Assembly: GCA_949987705.1 (NCBI GenBank)
Contig: OX465281.1
Span: forward strand, 9,030,001 to 9,094,000
Origin: Thereva unica
Taxonomy: Eukaryota; Arthropoda; Insecta; Diptera; Therevidae
Direction: 5' to 3'
Length of the DNA stretch: 64,000 nt
Part shown: positions 10,113-22,539 of the stretch, piece by piece
How the letters are laid out: each line of letters begins with the position of its first letter
How positions within the stretch are numbered: the stretch's first letter is position 1
Position numbers and translations under genes: made by a program
The notes under the pieces: model-generated
What the model saw: only the letters and a program-made list of their open reading frames with translations
What the model was told of the DNA's origin: nothing
Databases searched by the model: none

Positions 10113-12169
10113 GCAAGAATTGTGAGTCCTATAAAGGATGTAATAGGGCACTTTTGTTTACATTTTAATTGAAGTCTCCAACATTCATTAGAACTATTTT
10201 CCAGAGTCTTCGTCTTCGCAAAATTAAACATCCATTTACTAAGATTGTTTAAGATTGTTTTAAATCAAATAAACTTCCCCATAATTTCGCCATCAAGCAC
10301 ACCAAAAAAAAAAGTTTTTAATTTAAGTTTTTTTGTGTATAAATATGAAACTAAGAAGTTAAGAAATTAATCGAGTTTTAAGTTTATTTTTTTTCATCTT
10401 TTATTTAACCTGAAAGCTTTGGCCGTAGAAAATCTAATTATGAAAACTGGATGCTTTTGCAAACAGCACTGTCAAAAGTTTTAATTAATTTTATGCCATG
10501 GTAAAAGATTAAATATACATACCTATACAATTTTGAAAGTTCGTTTCAGTTCGGTTCATCTTTTTCTCTTTTTTTTTTTTTGTATTTTGTCGAAAAATCA
10601 AGAGAGTTTTCGACCAGGTAAAAGTTGCTGTTAATGAGACAGCATTCATGTATCAGAGGCGGCTCTTTAACTTTAGGCAGGAGAGGCATCATCATCATCG
10701 TCTTAGTGTATAGTAAGAGTATACTCGGCATGGTCTTACGTACAAAACATAAGGCGTGGTGTATTTTGTGGGTCCTGTGGAAAAGTTGCCGAGAAAATAA
10801 ACTTTTTCTGCTTTAGGGAAAAATTTAACCATGACCCCGTGGAGTAATGAACTAAATCAATAAATCTTTCAATAATATTTCAAAAAGTTTCAATGGCAAA
10901 CTTTTTAATTAGTTACGGTTTGATAAATTTCGCATTTTATGACTGAACGATTATTATGAAAATTATTTTACACTTTGTGATTAATGCGCGGTTTTTCGGG
11001 GAACAATTAGTTTTCACAAAAATTTCGGTGGTTTTTTATGTGAATTTTGCAAAAACTATTATTACAAAACTTTTTCGCCGAAAATTTGAGTTTTCGAGTT
11101 ATTCACATTTTTTTCGCAAGCGTTCGAGCGAATTGATATACGGTAGCTTAACTTAGAGATTAGCCAGAAAGAACTCCGAAAACACCCACCCCAGCTGTAT
11201 ATCCCCATCATGACAAAATGAACATGTTAAAGCCCATTCCAAATCCAGTTCAACAGAATTACATAATCATAAAGCCCTTCGCCCTGTGTATATTGTCTTT
11301 ACTTTCGGGGGTGTGTATTATTTTCGGGAGTTTTATCTTATTCAATTTCGGCGCCTTATTTAGCTACGCTGGAAGTAATTCCCAACTGCTTCCGCTGCTG
11401 GCAGATTTGGCAGGGATAAATTGCGCTACGATGTGTCACTCAGCGATTTTTCATCATTTTATCTTAAGTGCTAAAAAAAAAATTGGTGGCAGCGGAGCGG
11501 GGATGAAATGGATCCTTGAATACCTGTTACGATAAACTTGTTGCAGGTGGAGTAAATATATCGTCGGAAATTTTCTTAGGTTGTGCTGCCGGTGGTGTAT
11601 GTGTTCCTCTCCAGGTTTTGGAGTTTTTGTTTACTTCGAAATGAAGAAAAAGTCATTTGAGGGATTTGCAAGTTATTTTTTTTTTATCTGATTGACACTT
11701 GAAGGTGATGCTCTTTTTTGGAAGATTGTGGAAGATGCTTTAAATGAGAATGCTCTTATGTTTGTTGGAATTTTACAGTCATAATCATGGTTATAAGTAT
11801 AAGAAGGCAAAAGACCAGAGAAGTCTCGCGAGCTCTGAAAGCTAAAAGGCTTAATTTGTGACCTTGTTTATTCCCAGTTTACATTTAGGCTTTGAAAATA
11901 TCCGATAATGAGCTTGGCAAGCAGTTGCCGCAACCCTTTCGGATAGCCGATGAATATGGAGAAGTGCATATGGGTTGTCTATTTTATTCTAGAAACCAAA
12001 AACAATTCCGGTTACCAAAAAAATAGTGGCAGCGGTGGGATACTCAGGAAGAAAAGTCAAACAACTGTAGTCCTACCAGGCAAGGAACACCCATAAAACA
12101 TTGATAAAGTTCGCTACTTTCTACTTAAAGGCTGACCTGATAAACTCACTCGGTAGGACGAGTTTTTAA
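10113..12169. other. mostly unassigned; two primer-binding-site-like motifs
   Basis: No intact gene. A 105-codon frame at 11218-11535 (+) has two hydrophobic stretches but no recognisable family and is probably chance. The motifs ttggtggcagcgga (about 11483) and tagtggcagcggtggga (about 12027) resemble primer-binding sites that follow the 5' LTR of some retrotransposons. They may be leader remains of the same decayed LTR element whose integrase is at 12170-12640. Confidence 0.3.
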
Positions 12170-12640
12170 GGCTCTATTTTAAACGGAAAATTTCACTAGA
12201 GATCCATGAGGAAGTTATCAGGCTGCAGACGGAATATTCGCGAGTTGTTATACTAGCGTCATTACTGAAATTGGTTGTAGAGATGCTGGATGAAGATCAT
12301 TGGGGGCAGTAAGAATGAAACAGTTAGCAAGAAGATATTGCTGGTGGCCACAAATTGATAAGGCAATTGAAGCACAAACCGCGATTTATAAAATATGTCA
12401 AACAAGCTCTTCAGATGCTTCTTAGCAATTTAGTCACTTGCTAACACCGGGAAGACCATGGAAACGAGTACATATCGATTTCGTGGGTCTGTTCAGTGGT
12501 TAAATGTGGCTTATTTGCGTTGATGTATTCTTCAAGTTCCCATTTGTATCTCAAAGAAGAATAAAAGTCAGCAATTTTGAATCATGCAGGCCCTAGAAAA
12601 AATTTTAATCATCACCAAATAAAAAGCTGAAAGCTATTCA
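12170..12640 (+). pseudogene. decayed Ty3/gypsy-type integrase fragment
   Basis: Frames read the zinc-binding and core region of a retroviral-type integrase: an EMLDEDHWG stretch, then MKQLARRYCWWPQIDKAIE, then a CQTSSSD context and GRPWKRVHIDFVGLF, which contains the first catalytic Asp of the DDE triad. WLICVDVFFKFPFV follows. Several frameshifts and stops (for example after WG and before QFSHLL) show it is dead. The rest of pol, gag and LTRs are not recognisable. It is not the same family as the gypsy element at 25.7 kb. Confidence 0.7.
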
Positions 12641-15217
12641 CTTAAGGTCGATCCACACATATCCGTCATATTACGGCTACTTCAGTGCAGTATTGGGAGC
12701 ATCGGTGAAAAAAAATTATAGGTACGATATAATTCCATGCAAACAAATTGAGAAAGCCGCGAAGAAGTGGGGCTCCGACGTTCTCAGTATCCTTCAGGCA
12801 TCCGTGAAAAAAAGTACGTTACCACTGATATTTTTAATTTATCCCAGACGTAAAACAAATATTTTGTAAATTCAAAGGATAGTTTTATAAGATATCAATA
12901 GAAATTTAGATAAAGTTCAATTGAAATACAGTTTGCGACCACTTCCCGAGCAGTCTACGTGGGACGAACCCACTCTCTCCGCGCTAAATTCCATGAGGCA
13001 CCTGAGATCACTGTCCAAATTGTAAAACTATAATGTCAGATACCATGGAGCGGTGCTGTGTGAATGTCAGTGAAAAATTTATTACGGAAGCCACGGACAC
13101 GGAAAACATCGGTGTCGTGGCGTAGATATGTGTGTGAATCGACCTTTATTCGTATTCGTTTCACTTCCTTGCCGATTTAGTCGCCTTTTATTTTACCTGA
13201 ACGCTGGCCAGGCATGACCCTGCAGCAGATACCACCGAGAAGGTTTTCAGAATCAACAACCAGTCTACTCTAGGAATTTGTGCAGAGATCCTCGTTGGCT
13301 GGACGGTACTATAATCAACACATGACATGAAACGTGGGCTATGGAGACGGCATTTGAATCTGCTGAAACGAAGAACGAACATAGGACAAGGACTCTAGCA
13401 ATATCAAGATTAGCTGCAGAGATTGCTACTAGGAATTTGGAACCGGCAAGTAAGTCAAATACTCTTACTAACCTTATTGTTAATCATAGTAACCTGGACC
13501 AGCCTAATTTAGCCTGAAAACGCCAAGCGCAGAGCAGCCAACTCTAAGGCGTTATAAACACACTAGGCGTCCTGTGGTGAGGTTTCCATTGTAATCGGAA
13601 GTTTTACTTTAGCGTGGAGGAACTGATACGTAATCTCGATATGGAATCTCGTAACTTGCAGTAAACAACACACATAAGTATGCATTTTCAATTCGGTCGG
13701 TTATCTTTCGTTATGGCTATAAACTCGACCAAATCCGATTAAGCTGTTAACCAAGTTTTTCCAGCTACACCAAATAAACTATTTCTAAAATTTAAAGACT
13801 TTCCCCAGCACCTCTAACATCATCCCTCGTGCTCTGTCACCTTAATTCAACTTCAGAATTCCCCCAAAAAAAAATCGCTGCAACGGAACCAATATCCTTG
13901 GTGGACCCTCTGGTATCTCCTCTACAGATCATAACTCACCATTCCCGATATGCACACAAATCTAGATAAACGTGAAAATATTGGCCTGAATTTCTGCCCC
14001 CTCCTGCCCCGTGCCGTGCCGTGTGTAGGGAAGTAAAATTTTATGAAATGGCATCCACTTTGAGTATGAATATTTAAAGCATGGAAAAGCTCTCCCCTAT
14101 ATTGGCTTTTAACTATAAAATAGAGAGGGATGAAATGGATTTGCAAATCCACGCGGAAGGAAGCTTTACTTTGATATGGATTTTTTGGATACCGGATACC
14201 AGCACGGTACTGAATCAAACGGAACGCCGTCGTGACTATGATAGAATGTTAGTGTTAGAAAGGATAGGGATAGAGGGGATGCTATGACCTACATTTTTTG
14301 GCAACTTTAAATTATTGTGATGGCTTGCATGAATTTTTTTTTAGGGGGGGAGTAAAACATATATGTACTTGTGGGCCCCGGTAGTGTGTGGCATCCTTTC
14401 TCATAAGATTTGATTTTCCTTGAAAAAGGAATTTCACGCTCAGTGAGAATAAATGGAGCAAGATTTTCCCCCGGAATTGAATAGGGAGGGGGTGGATGTG
14501 TATGAGATTTATAAAACAAATGATTTTTTTTGTTTTTGGTTTATGGTGGTTATGCAATAGTTTTTTATTGTAGGTCTTTGAGGAAAATTAATTCTGGAGC
14601 TACAAGATACATGTTGTATTGTAATATACACAACGATAGTAGTCTTATCAGAGTGTCATTGGGGTCTTAGGATATCGAATGTTCCACTGAAATACACGCT
14701 TTCTTTCTTACACACCAATATTGTTCGGATAACATCGTTAAGTTCAATCTGTAGGACCACCTTCTCCTATCCAATAATCCAATTGTATTAAATATATCCC
14801 AAAAAACTGACCAGATCACATATGTTAAGTTGGCAGTGACCAATGTAACAATGCCAAACCGGAAATTTATCCAAACCAAGTAACATCTAAAGTAGACTTT
14901 CGCAAGAAGATGATCTGACAGACATCCTCTTTTTTCTGTTATGAATTGATCCGAGACTCTAAAATTACAAGTGACGCCATCTTTTTGGAAAATGGCATTG
15001 ACGCCATCTATCGGGCACGAACTTTCAGCCTAACGAGCTAAGACCTATCGTTTCACCATTTTGGCGGGTCTGGTTTGATTGATCTATATATGTATTTCAG
15101 AGACTTTTGACATTGTATATGGCACTCTGCTTTGTGGACTATACTTCAAGTTATTGTGGTACAGACGTAATTCCAAAGAACTGGATTTTCAGTTTTCTTT
15201 CTGGTCGATTAAGGTAG
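12641..15217. other. unassigned region
   Basis: No recognisable coding, RNA or repeat feature. Short frames at 13188-13382 and 13922-14218 have no domain character. Confidence 0.3.
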
Positions 15218-17590
15218 TTTTTTTTTTTATGTGATAGTCTAAGCTCAGGTGTCACCCTTTGTACTACTAGTACGTCATGTCGTTTAGGTCATGGTGCAAT
15301 GTCCAGTAGTAAGCTTAGCTCGAAAGATAGAGAGAAGGACATAATAGGTTAGGGGGAGTCAAGGGGGTGTTGCAGAAAGTGGCGATGAACCTTGCGTTTG
15401 AACTCTTGGATGTTGTATGAGTTCGGGAATACTGTCTTTGGAAGGTTGTTCCACAGACGAGTTGTTCTTGTTATAAACGAATTTCTAGATCGGAGTGTGC
15501 GCGAAGATAAGGGCTGTAACTGGACTGAGAGCAGGTCATTTATAAAAACTAGGAAGAGAGCTGGTGATAGAATTGAGCCCTGTGAAACACCTGCGGAGAT
15601 ATGGTGGGGGTCGGATTAGACGATATCCAATACTACCTTGATTGAACGGCCTGAAAGGAAGCTCTCAATCCAGTTCTTCAGAACAGAGTCAATACCAATA
15701 GCTTGGAGTTTAGCCAACAGAGCGGGATGCCATACTCTGTCAAAAGCCTTGAAGATATCCAGAGCAACCAGACCAGATTCACCAAATCGGTGTATACTTC
15801 GGTTGAGGTGCTCCGTTAGGCATACAAGGAGGTCGCCAGTAGATCTTTTCGATCTAAAGCCGTATTGTTTGTCATTCAATATTTGGTTGTATTCAAGATA
15901 TTCCATAAGCTTCCTTTTTATTATTGTCTCCATAACTTTGGAGAGAATAGAAGTAATTGCTATTGGGCGGTAGTTAGTAGGGTCACTAGCTTCACCTTTT
16001 TTCGGTATGGGCTGAACATGAGCCAGTTTCCAGGAGTCAGGATAAACTCTGGAGAAGTATGAAAGTGCAAAAAGTTTGCGCAGAGGTTTAGCCAAAGGTG
16101 AGGCACATTTTTTAAGAACTATATGGGGAATTTTGTCGGGGCCAGTGGCTTTGTTGGAGTCCAGCTCTTTGAGACACTTATATACTTCACGCGTCCTGAA
16201 GAAAACTCTATCCATTGAGTGAGCGGAACACTCGATGGTGGGGGGTTGCATGAGGGCATCGGGTAAGGAAGAATTTTCGGCGAACAGAAGTGCAAGTAGA
16301 TCGGCCTTGGGTTTGCTTTCTGTTATCACCTGTTTGTTATAAATGAATGGAGGCGTTGAATGTGAAGTGAAATTCTTCCTGATGGAGGTTACCAAGGACC
16401 AGAAGTTTTTACTGCCAGCAGTGGAGTTTATGAGTTTACCTCTCAGTCTGTCATCGAATAATTCTTTGACTCTCTTGAAGGTGGATTTACAAGAGTTTCT
16501 CAACCTGATGTATTCACGTCGAGATGTTTCGCTCGGAGAGTTTTTGTACTGTCTGTAGGCGGCTTCTTTGGTTTTGATTGCGTTCATACACTCTCGGTTG
16601 AACCATCCATATTGCCTAGGCTTGATGGATTTGGAAGAATGGGGAATGAATAAACGCATTCCGGCCAGTATAATTTTGGTAATACAGATGGCCGCTAAAT
16701 TAACATCGCGGTTCTGAAAACACAAATCCCAATCAGTAGCTCGGAAAAAGCGAATCAGCCCCCACCAGTTGGCTTTTCCATAATGCCAAACAGTTCTCCT
16801 AGGAGCTGGCGTTGTTGGGGTTGGAGATGGATAGGAAAAGTAAGCGCTGACTAGACAGTGATCCGAGTTGCCAATAGGCGAATCGACCTCAACGGAGTAA
16901 CGTGAAGGGTGGGAGGTAAGAAAAAGATCAAGGAGGTGTGCCCCTTGTCCCGCAGTGTCAGGAACGCGCGTACGCTGTTTCACTATTTGGTGCAAGTTAT
17001 TGGTCTCAGCAAAGAGCTCGGCATCCCTGCCAGAAACACTGGTGCCATTCGAGTAATTCAGCCAATTTACGTTGTGAACGTTGAAATCACCCGCAACAAT
17101 GATTTCGCACTCCGGATGGGAGGATAAAAGTTCGGAGATACGTTCGGAGATAGCGTCGAATGCTAATAAGGAGGCTTCATTACTAATATTAGGACTCCTG
17201 TATAGAAAACAGAAGAAAATGACGTGATTACGAAGTGAAATTTTAATACCGAGATGGTTAAAATCAGATGATGTACTGCTGTACACCTTCTGGAAGGCAA
17301 CGTCTTTCCTAATATAAATGGCAATTCCCCTATGTGGGGACAGATTGTGCACTAAAGTGTATACCCGGAAACCTGATAACAATCTAGACAATCGTTAGGT
17401 AAAATCTGGGTTTCACTTAGTGCGAAGATTGGGGGAAAATAAGTGTTGAGATGGCACAACACGGAATAGAAATTCGCTTTTAACCCACGGATATTAGTAA
17501 AGTCGATACAAAAATTATTGTTTAATGGTGTCGAATCTCGAGCCTACGCCATTTCTGACAGTACTCCCCAGGGGTCAATTGAGTTTTGTA
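15218..17590 (-). pseudogene. LINE-A copy 1, EN plus RT with internal RT deletion
   Basis: Jockey/CR1-group non-LTR retrotransposon read leftward, ending in a poly(A) tract (T-run 15218-15228). The N-terminal endonuclease begins near 17515 (FALSETQILPND), has one frameshift near 17375, then HRGIAIYIRKDV, AGDFNVHNVNWLNYS, LLDLFLTSHP and SDHCLVSAYF. RT follows: NYRPIAITSILSKVMETI, QYGFRSKRSTGDLL, LDIFKAFDRVWHP. The long frame stops at 15616. After it a GVSQGSILSP..FINDLLS motif is joined directly to the far C-terminus (RTTRLWNNLP), so about 720 bp that would hold the FADD catalytic box are missing compared with the copy at 45.2-48.3 kb. Catalytically dead RT. Confidence 0.9.
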
Positions 17591-19865
17591 TTGGGTAAAC
17601 GTGTTGTTTTTATCACGTGGGTTCAAGCGACACGATTGTAGGCTCGTGGACCAGAATAACCATGTGACGAACTTTTGGTTAGTCCTACTTAGGCCCATTG
17701 ATGAGCTATTGGCGTTTCCACTTCTTAAACGGGGCTACTGTACTTGTAGGTCTCGGGTCAATCGAAATTTGTTTTTTCAGTCGCATCTGCAACAGTCTGC
17801 CGGTGTTACCTGTCAAAAATTGGCACGTAGCACCTTTTACTATATATATGTACTAAGAGAAAGATGGAGATCATTGCACACTTGGAAATCATTTTGATTA
17901 GGTTATATGGTCATAAAAGTCTGAATATTTTATTTCGGCAATCTCCGAGAGTTTTTACGACTACGACCCAGATTCTTGGTATCTTTTAGTTTAAATTTCA
18001 ATTCTAATCGCAAATGGCACAACACGGAAACGGGCATGACAGATTTTAATCATCCATAAAAAGGGTTTTATGTTAATTTTACAATCCACCTACCCAAGTC
18101 CCTTGAGCCTTCGTATCTAGTTACAAATTAAATATGTTATCTCCGACATTACTGCAAAACTAATTAGTTAAGCTGGACGTCGCTGGCCGGATTAAAGTAG
18201 TCCAGTTCTGGTTCGGCAATGATGCTGAACGAAGAAGGAAAAAGATACACCCAGTATTTTTTCTTTCATCCATTCAGCATTTAAGTCTAGAATAAAACAT
18301 TAATAATTCTTTCTGTCACAATCATAACACAAATCTCTTCTCCGGACGGGGAGTCAATGGGGAGTGTGTGTGCGAAATCGCTGCTGGACCGAGGGCAACC
18401 CTTCCGCTTGCACACTCCCATAAGTGGACACACAGAAGGGAAGCATTCCGGAGATTACAGAAAATCAGTTTCTGGGCAAAAACGTTTGATGTCTTTCCAC
18501 TTAACGCTGATTATTAAAGGCTCTGCTGCTTTTTTCCTGTCGCTTTCATTTTTCTTATTCCGTTTTTATGATAAAAAAAAAAAACTTACGGATCTCTCCC
18601 TCGCAGGATACCCAGGGGAATAAAAAATGTCGGCCATGAGAACATAATTCCAGAAATGTGTTTGCTCTCTCGGGATGAAAAGTGGACAAACAGTGAAAGC
18701 AGAAAATCGCTGAAAATATAAGAATTTTTTGCAGAATTTGAAAAATGTCCGTAATTTAGGGAAACAAGCAGCAGGCGAATTGTTGAAAAAGAGAGAAAAA
18801 TGATAAATTTCCAAGAAATGAGGACGTCGACTATGGGGCTGCTGGAAGGAGCTCCGGCACACAGCGGGTCCTTGTCCTGGTCCTGGTCCTGGTCCTGGTC
18901 CTAGTCCCGGACTCTCATGGCACCCCGCTCCTTGTGCCCAGATGACTAGGGGGACTCCGGAACAGGATGAGGACGGGATCCTTCCTCTGAGCTTTACCAT
19001 CATTCCAAGCATGAGAGGTTTCGGGTATTAAAAATTGAATTACGTAGGTCAGCACCATGTGCTGATATTTGATTTCTTCAGCTTCTTCCCTTAAAGCGCT
19101 TTAAACACCGTAAAACCGGGGGCTCCCTACAAGGACGACCTGCGAATCACTGGACGACGGATCTTCAAGTGGAAATATGAATTATAAATAGTTAACAGCC
19201 ATGACAATTTCATTTTGGCTACACTTTCCCCATAATCATCCACTTCCCAGTCCTGGCCGCCATTGTCATCGCCGTTGCCAAGTCCTTTTCGGCGATGGCC
19301 TGTTGTTTTGTAAATGCTTCCTTAAGTAAGTAAATCTGAAGGAATTTCCAAATAATGAAATAATCATTATAAGGAGAATTTCTTCGTAAATTGAAAGATT
19401 CCTTACAAATTGTTTCGTTGAAAAAAAAAATGCTTCCTTTTTTCTGCTCCGTTATAAAAATATCCTTAAAGCTCGAGCATTTCATATAATTAATTTTATT
19501 TTCAAAAGTTCATGAATCTCTTTTTGTAAGGATTTGTGCGCTGCCAAGGAAATGACAGTTCGCCGAAAGTTGTTGAGGTAATTATTAAAAGCACTCAGAT
19601 TTGGGAATTTAATGATAAAGAATCAAATTCGGAGGAAATTTGGAAATTAGGCGGCATTCAATAACGAGAGTTCCTTTGCCTGGGTAAGATGCTGAAAATT
19701 TCTCGTATTACGAATCATTAATTGTGAAAAAATATGGGCTTAACTATATTGGGATGAAGAAGCTGCTGAATGGGCAGCAGACAGGCTTTTATTGTGTTTC
19801 TTGGTTGAATATTTCAAAGAGATGCTTTGTGCTGCTGGAAGATGGTATCGGTTCATAGACAGTAG
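17591..19865. other. unassigned region with one hexamer repeat
   Basis: No recognisable gene. A minus-strand 148-codon frame at 18566-19012 owes its Gly-Pro run to the hexamer repeat at 18874-18905 and is not considered a gene. Confidence 0.3.
18874..18905. repeat. (GTCCTG)n hexamer tandem repeat
   Basis: About five head-to-tail copies of gtcctg, the last one degenerate. Confidence 0.85.
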
Positions 19866-21405
19866 TAGTGATGAGCAAACGCAAGAACAAGACAAGACTA
19901 ATCTAGTCTTGTTCTTGTCTTGTTCTTGTTCAGTCTGTCTCTTTCTTGTTCTTGCAAGCATAGCTAAGTCTTGTTCTTGTTCTTGCAAATATACCTAAGG
20001 CTTGTTCTTGTTCTTGTTCTTGCAAATATACCTAAGGCTTGTTCTTGTTCTTACTAAATGTGCAAGACCAAGACAAGGCAAGACAAAACTGCAAGGCCCC
20101 AAGGTATTTTCTCGCATGTAGTAGGTATTGTATGTTGATTTTATAAAATGGTTGTTGAAAAAAACCTAGACTTTAATAAAAAAATTATATCCAAAAAACA
20201 AAATGCAAAAAATTGATTTTAAAACTATTATAATTTTAGCGTCAGTCAGTCAGCGTCAAAAGTTTGTATACACCGAAAATTTACTACCTTTGAGGTGAGA
20301 ATTCCACATGGCTTTTTTATTAAACAAATCAGTTTCACGACTGCTCTTGGTGACGTTATTATGTTTGCGCCCCTGAAAAATTACATAAAATTCATATGGG
20401 AACAAGTTAGGCGTAGACATTTTTCTGTCAAGTGTGTAAGCAACAAATTACAACGGAAATATTTTGAAGCAAAAGTAAACCAGTATTATACCCATTACTT
20501 ATTATAAAAAATTAGGTTGTTCAAGTATGATTCATTAAAGAAGAAATGTCGTGTATGGGCACAAAAAATTATTAAATCTCTTTGCAGCAATACAAAAACT
20601 GGCCCACGCTCCTGTCGTTCTTACGATGCGATGTAACCAATGTGGAGGCCTTGAAAATATTACATACATTGAGAAAAGTCCGAGTTTCCTTGCCATCCAA
20701 AAAGCAAAAGAGGTTACTTAAAAAAGAATTTTAGAGCATTTTTTCTTTTCTAATAAACTACTTGAACTACTGAATACTATAGATTCTTCTTTCTAAATCC
20801 ATTCTGATTCGATTAATGCTGTTAAGAATTACCAACAATTATTTATGGATTGGTTTTTTCCTGAAGTCGGTTTTTTAAACTTTATTTTTATCTTAATATA
20901 ATATGAGGAATCTTCATTTTTGTATGGATTTAACAGAAGAAGGACTAGTTTCCTAAACACCAGAAATTGAATTAAAGTAACAGACCACCCAATTGGATAA
21001 AAAAAGAGTAGGCAGTGTGGAACATCTACCTAAATCTTTTCGGAAAATTTTGCTTCGAAATGCAAAAATATGGATTCTGAATCTCGTTGACATGCAAAGT
21101 CATTATGTACTTATGTACAAATGCTTTTACAATTATCATACTAAATATATACACATATACATGTATCTATAATAATTACTTGAGCATAATAATCAATTTT
21201 ATGTTTTTTGTTTTTAATAGAATGAATTTAGGTGGAATTTTTGCAAGAATCTTGCAAGAAATCTTGCTCTGGGTCTTGTTCTTGCACAGTTAGTCTTGTT
21301 CTTGTTCTTGCAAGCATAACTAAGTCTTGTTCTTGTTCTTGTTCTTGCAAAATGTGCAAGAACAAGAAAAGACTGCAAGAACAAGACCACTTTTGCTCAT
21401 CACTA
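19866..21405. mobile_element. hAT-type element, TAGTGATGAGCAAA ends, long copy
   Basis: Terminal inverted repeats are tagtgatgagcaaa at the left and tttgctcatcacta at the right. The element is flanked by a perfect 8-bp direct duplication, gacagtag (19858-19865 and 21406-21413), the hallmark length of hAT insertions. Next to both ends are arrays built from caagaacaaga / tcttgttcttg, probable subterminal transposase-binding repeats. The ~1.1-kb interior is AT-rich, with no frame recognisable as a hAT transposase or BED finger, so it is non-autonomous or badly decayed. A 269-bp relative is at 43831-44099. Confidence 0.85.
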
Positions 21406-21413
21406 GACAGTAG

Positions 21414-22079
21414 GTAGATGAAACAAATGGTCTGTATTCGCATAGTAAAGAATGACCTTTAAAATATCCCCAGGCCTTCAGCAACTGTTTTGTTGAAATC
21501 TTTTTGATTGAATTGTTAATAGGCCTTATCTTTGGGTAATAAATTTAATTTAATAGACTTTTGTAACAAATGATGAATACATGTAACTTCAACTATTTGC
21601 CATCGTGAGCTACAATTTCCCTCATTTTTATGTAGCATGTAAAGACAAATTCCTTGGCAGACGAGCAATTTGTCTCTCTGTGTACAGAAACCAAAATAAT
21701 TCAGTGTAAAATTATTTTGTCGAATCATTTAGTGCGTTCTGACCACTTTTCTTACAATTCTCGATTCAGCTGGCTGGCTTACTTTGGCTTCAAAAACGGT
21801 TACACCATGTCTTAAAAAAGATCATACTCTTCTGATCCCACCATAAAACATTGTCAAAAAATGCGTTTCCGATGCTTTCTGATAAAAGTTCTTCTAAATC
21901 AGATCAGCACAGTATCGCCTGTCTAAAAATTGGGTTTGATTCAGTCCCTGAACCCAGTCCTCTATCAGGAGCTTGGAGGAGGACCATAGAAGGATTCTGT
22001 TCTGGGTCCTGGAACAACGTCTCAAACCCCTTCCTCGCTAGCATTTTGCAGCTTCATTGACCTCGATGTCCCAGAACAT
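21414..22079. other. unassigned region
   Basis: No gene or repeat recognised. Confidence 0.3.
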
Positions 22080-22250
22080 TTTCGAGAATTCACCATGGTA
22101 GCTACCAGTCGAACCAAAAGTTGATTTACCATTCATTACTTACCCCCTACCCTGTGGTGGTGAGAGATGACTTATGGTAAGTAATCAATTTTCGAATATG
22201 GTAGATTAACTTCTGGTTCGACTGGTAGCTACCATAGTGAATTCTCGAAA
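22080..22250. mobile_element. 171-bp MITE with ~53-bp inverted repeats
   Basis: Left arm starts tttcgagaattcaccatggt and the right arm is its inverted copy with about four mismatches over 53 bp (shared core ggtagctaccagtcgaacc). The centre is about 60 bp with a GTGGTGGTGAG run. No coding capacity; superfamily and target duplication unclear. Confidence 0.7.
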
Positions 22251-22539
22251 GTGTTCCCAATGTCCGTCATAGTCCGTCAAATTTCGTACGTCAAAGCACA
22301 CTGCAACTATTTTGTAAAAAAAACTTCCACGTCCAGAGGGCTTTGACTCTCCGAAGATATTTTAATGTTGGAGGCTTTCAAACTCTCTCTAGGTTAAGTC
22401 TGGGGCAAGTCTCAATGGCATGTATTTCAGCCTGGGGGCCACCTACCTATTGCATTCGAGATCTTGAAGTAGGTGCGGTGCGTAAGCTGCTAGGACAGCC
22501 CTGTACCATGTTTACCCATATATAAACCAAAGGCGAAGG

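Noticed and set aside
11218..11535. 105-codon frame with two hydrophobic stretches, possible membrane protein
   Set aside because: No homologous family recognised, runs through A-rich sequence, and overlaps a primer-binding-site-like motif of an LTR element remnant.
18566..19012. 148-codon minus-strand frame with a Gly-Pro run
   Set aside because: The Gly-Pro repeat is the translation of the GTCCTG hexamer array; no other protein features.
21232..21417. Cys/Ser/Leu repeat peptides near the TCTTGTTCTTG arrays, considered as a cysteine-rich peptide gene
   Set aside because: They are translations of the subterminal repeat array of the hAT-type element in several frames.
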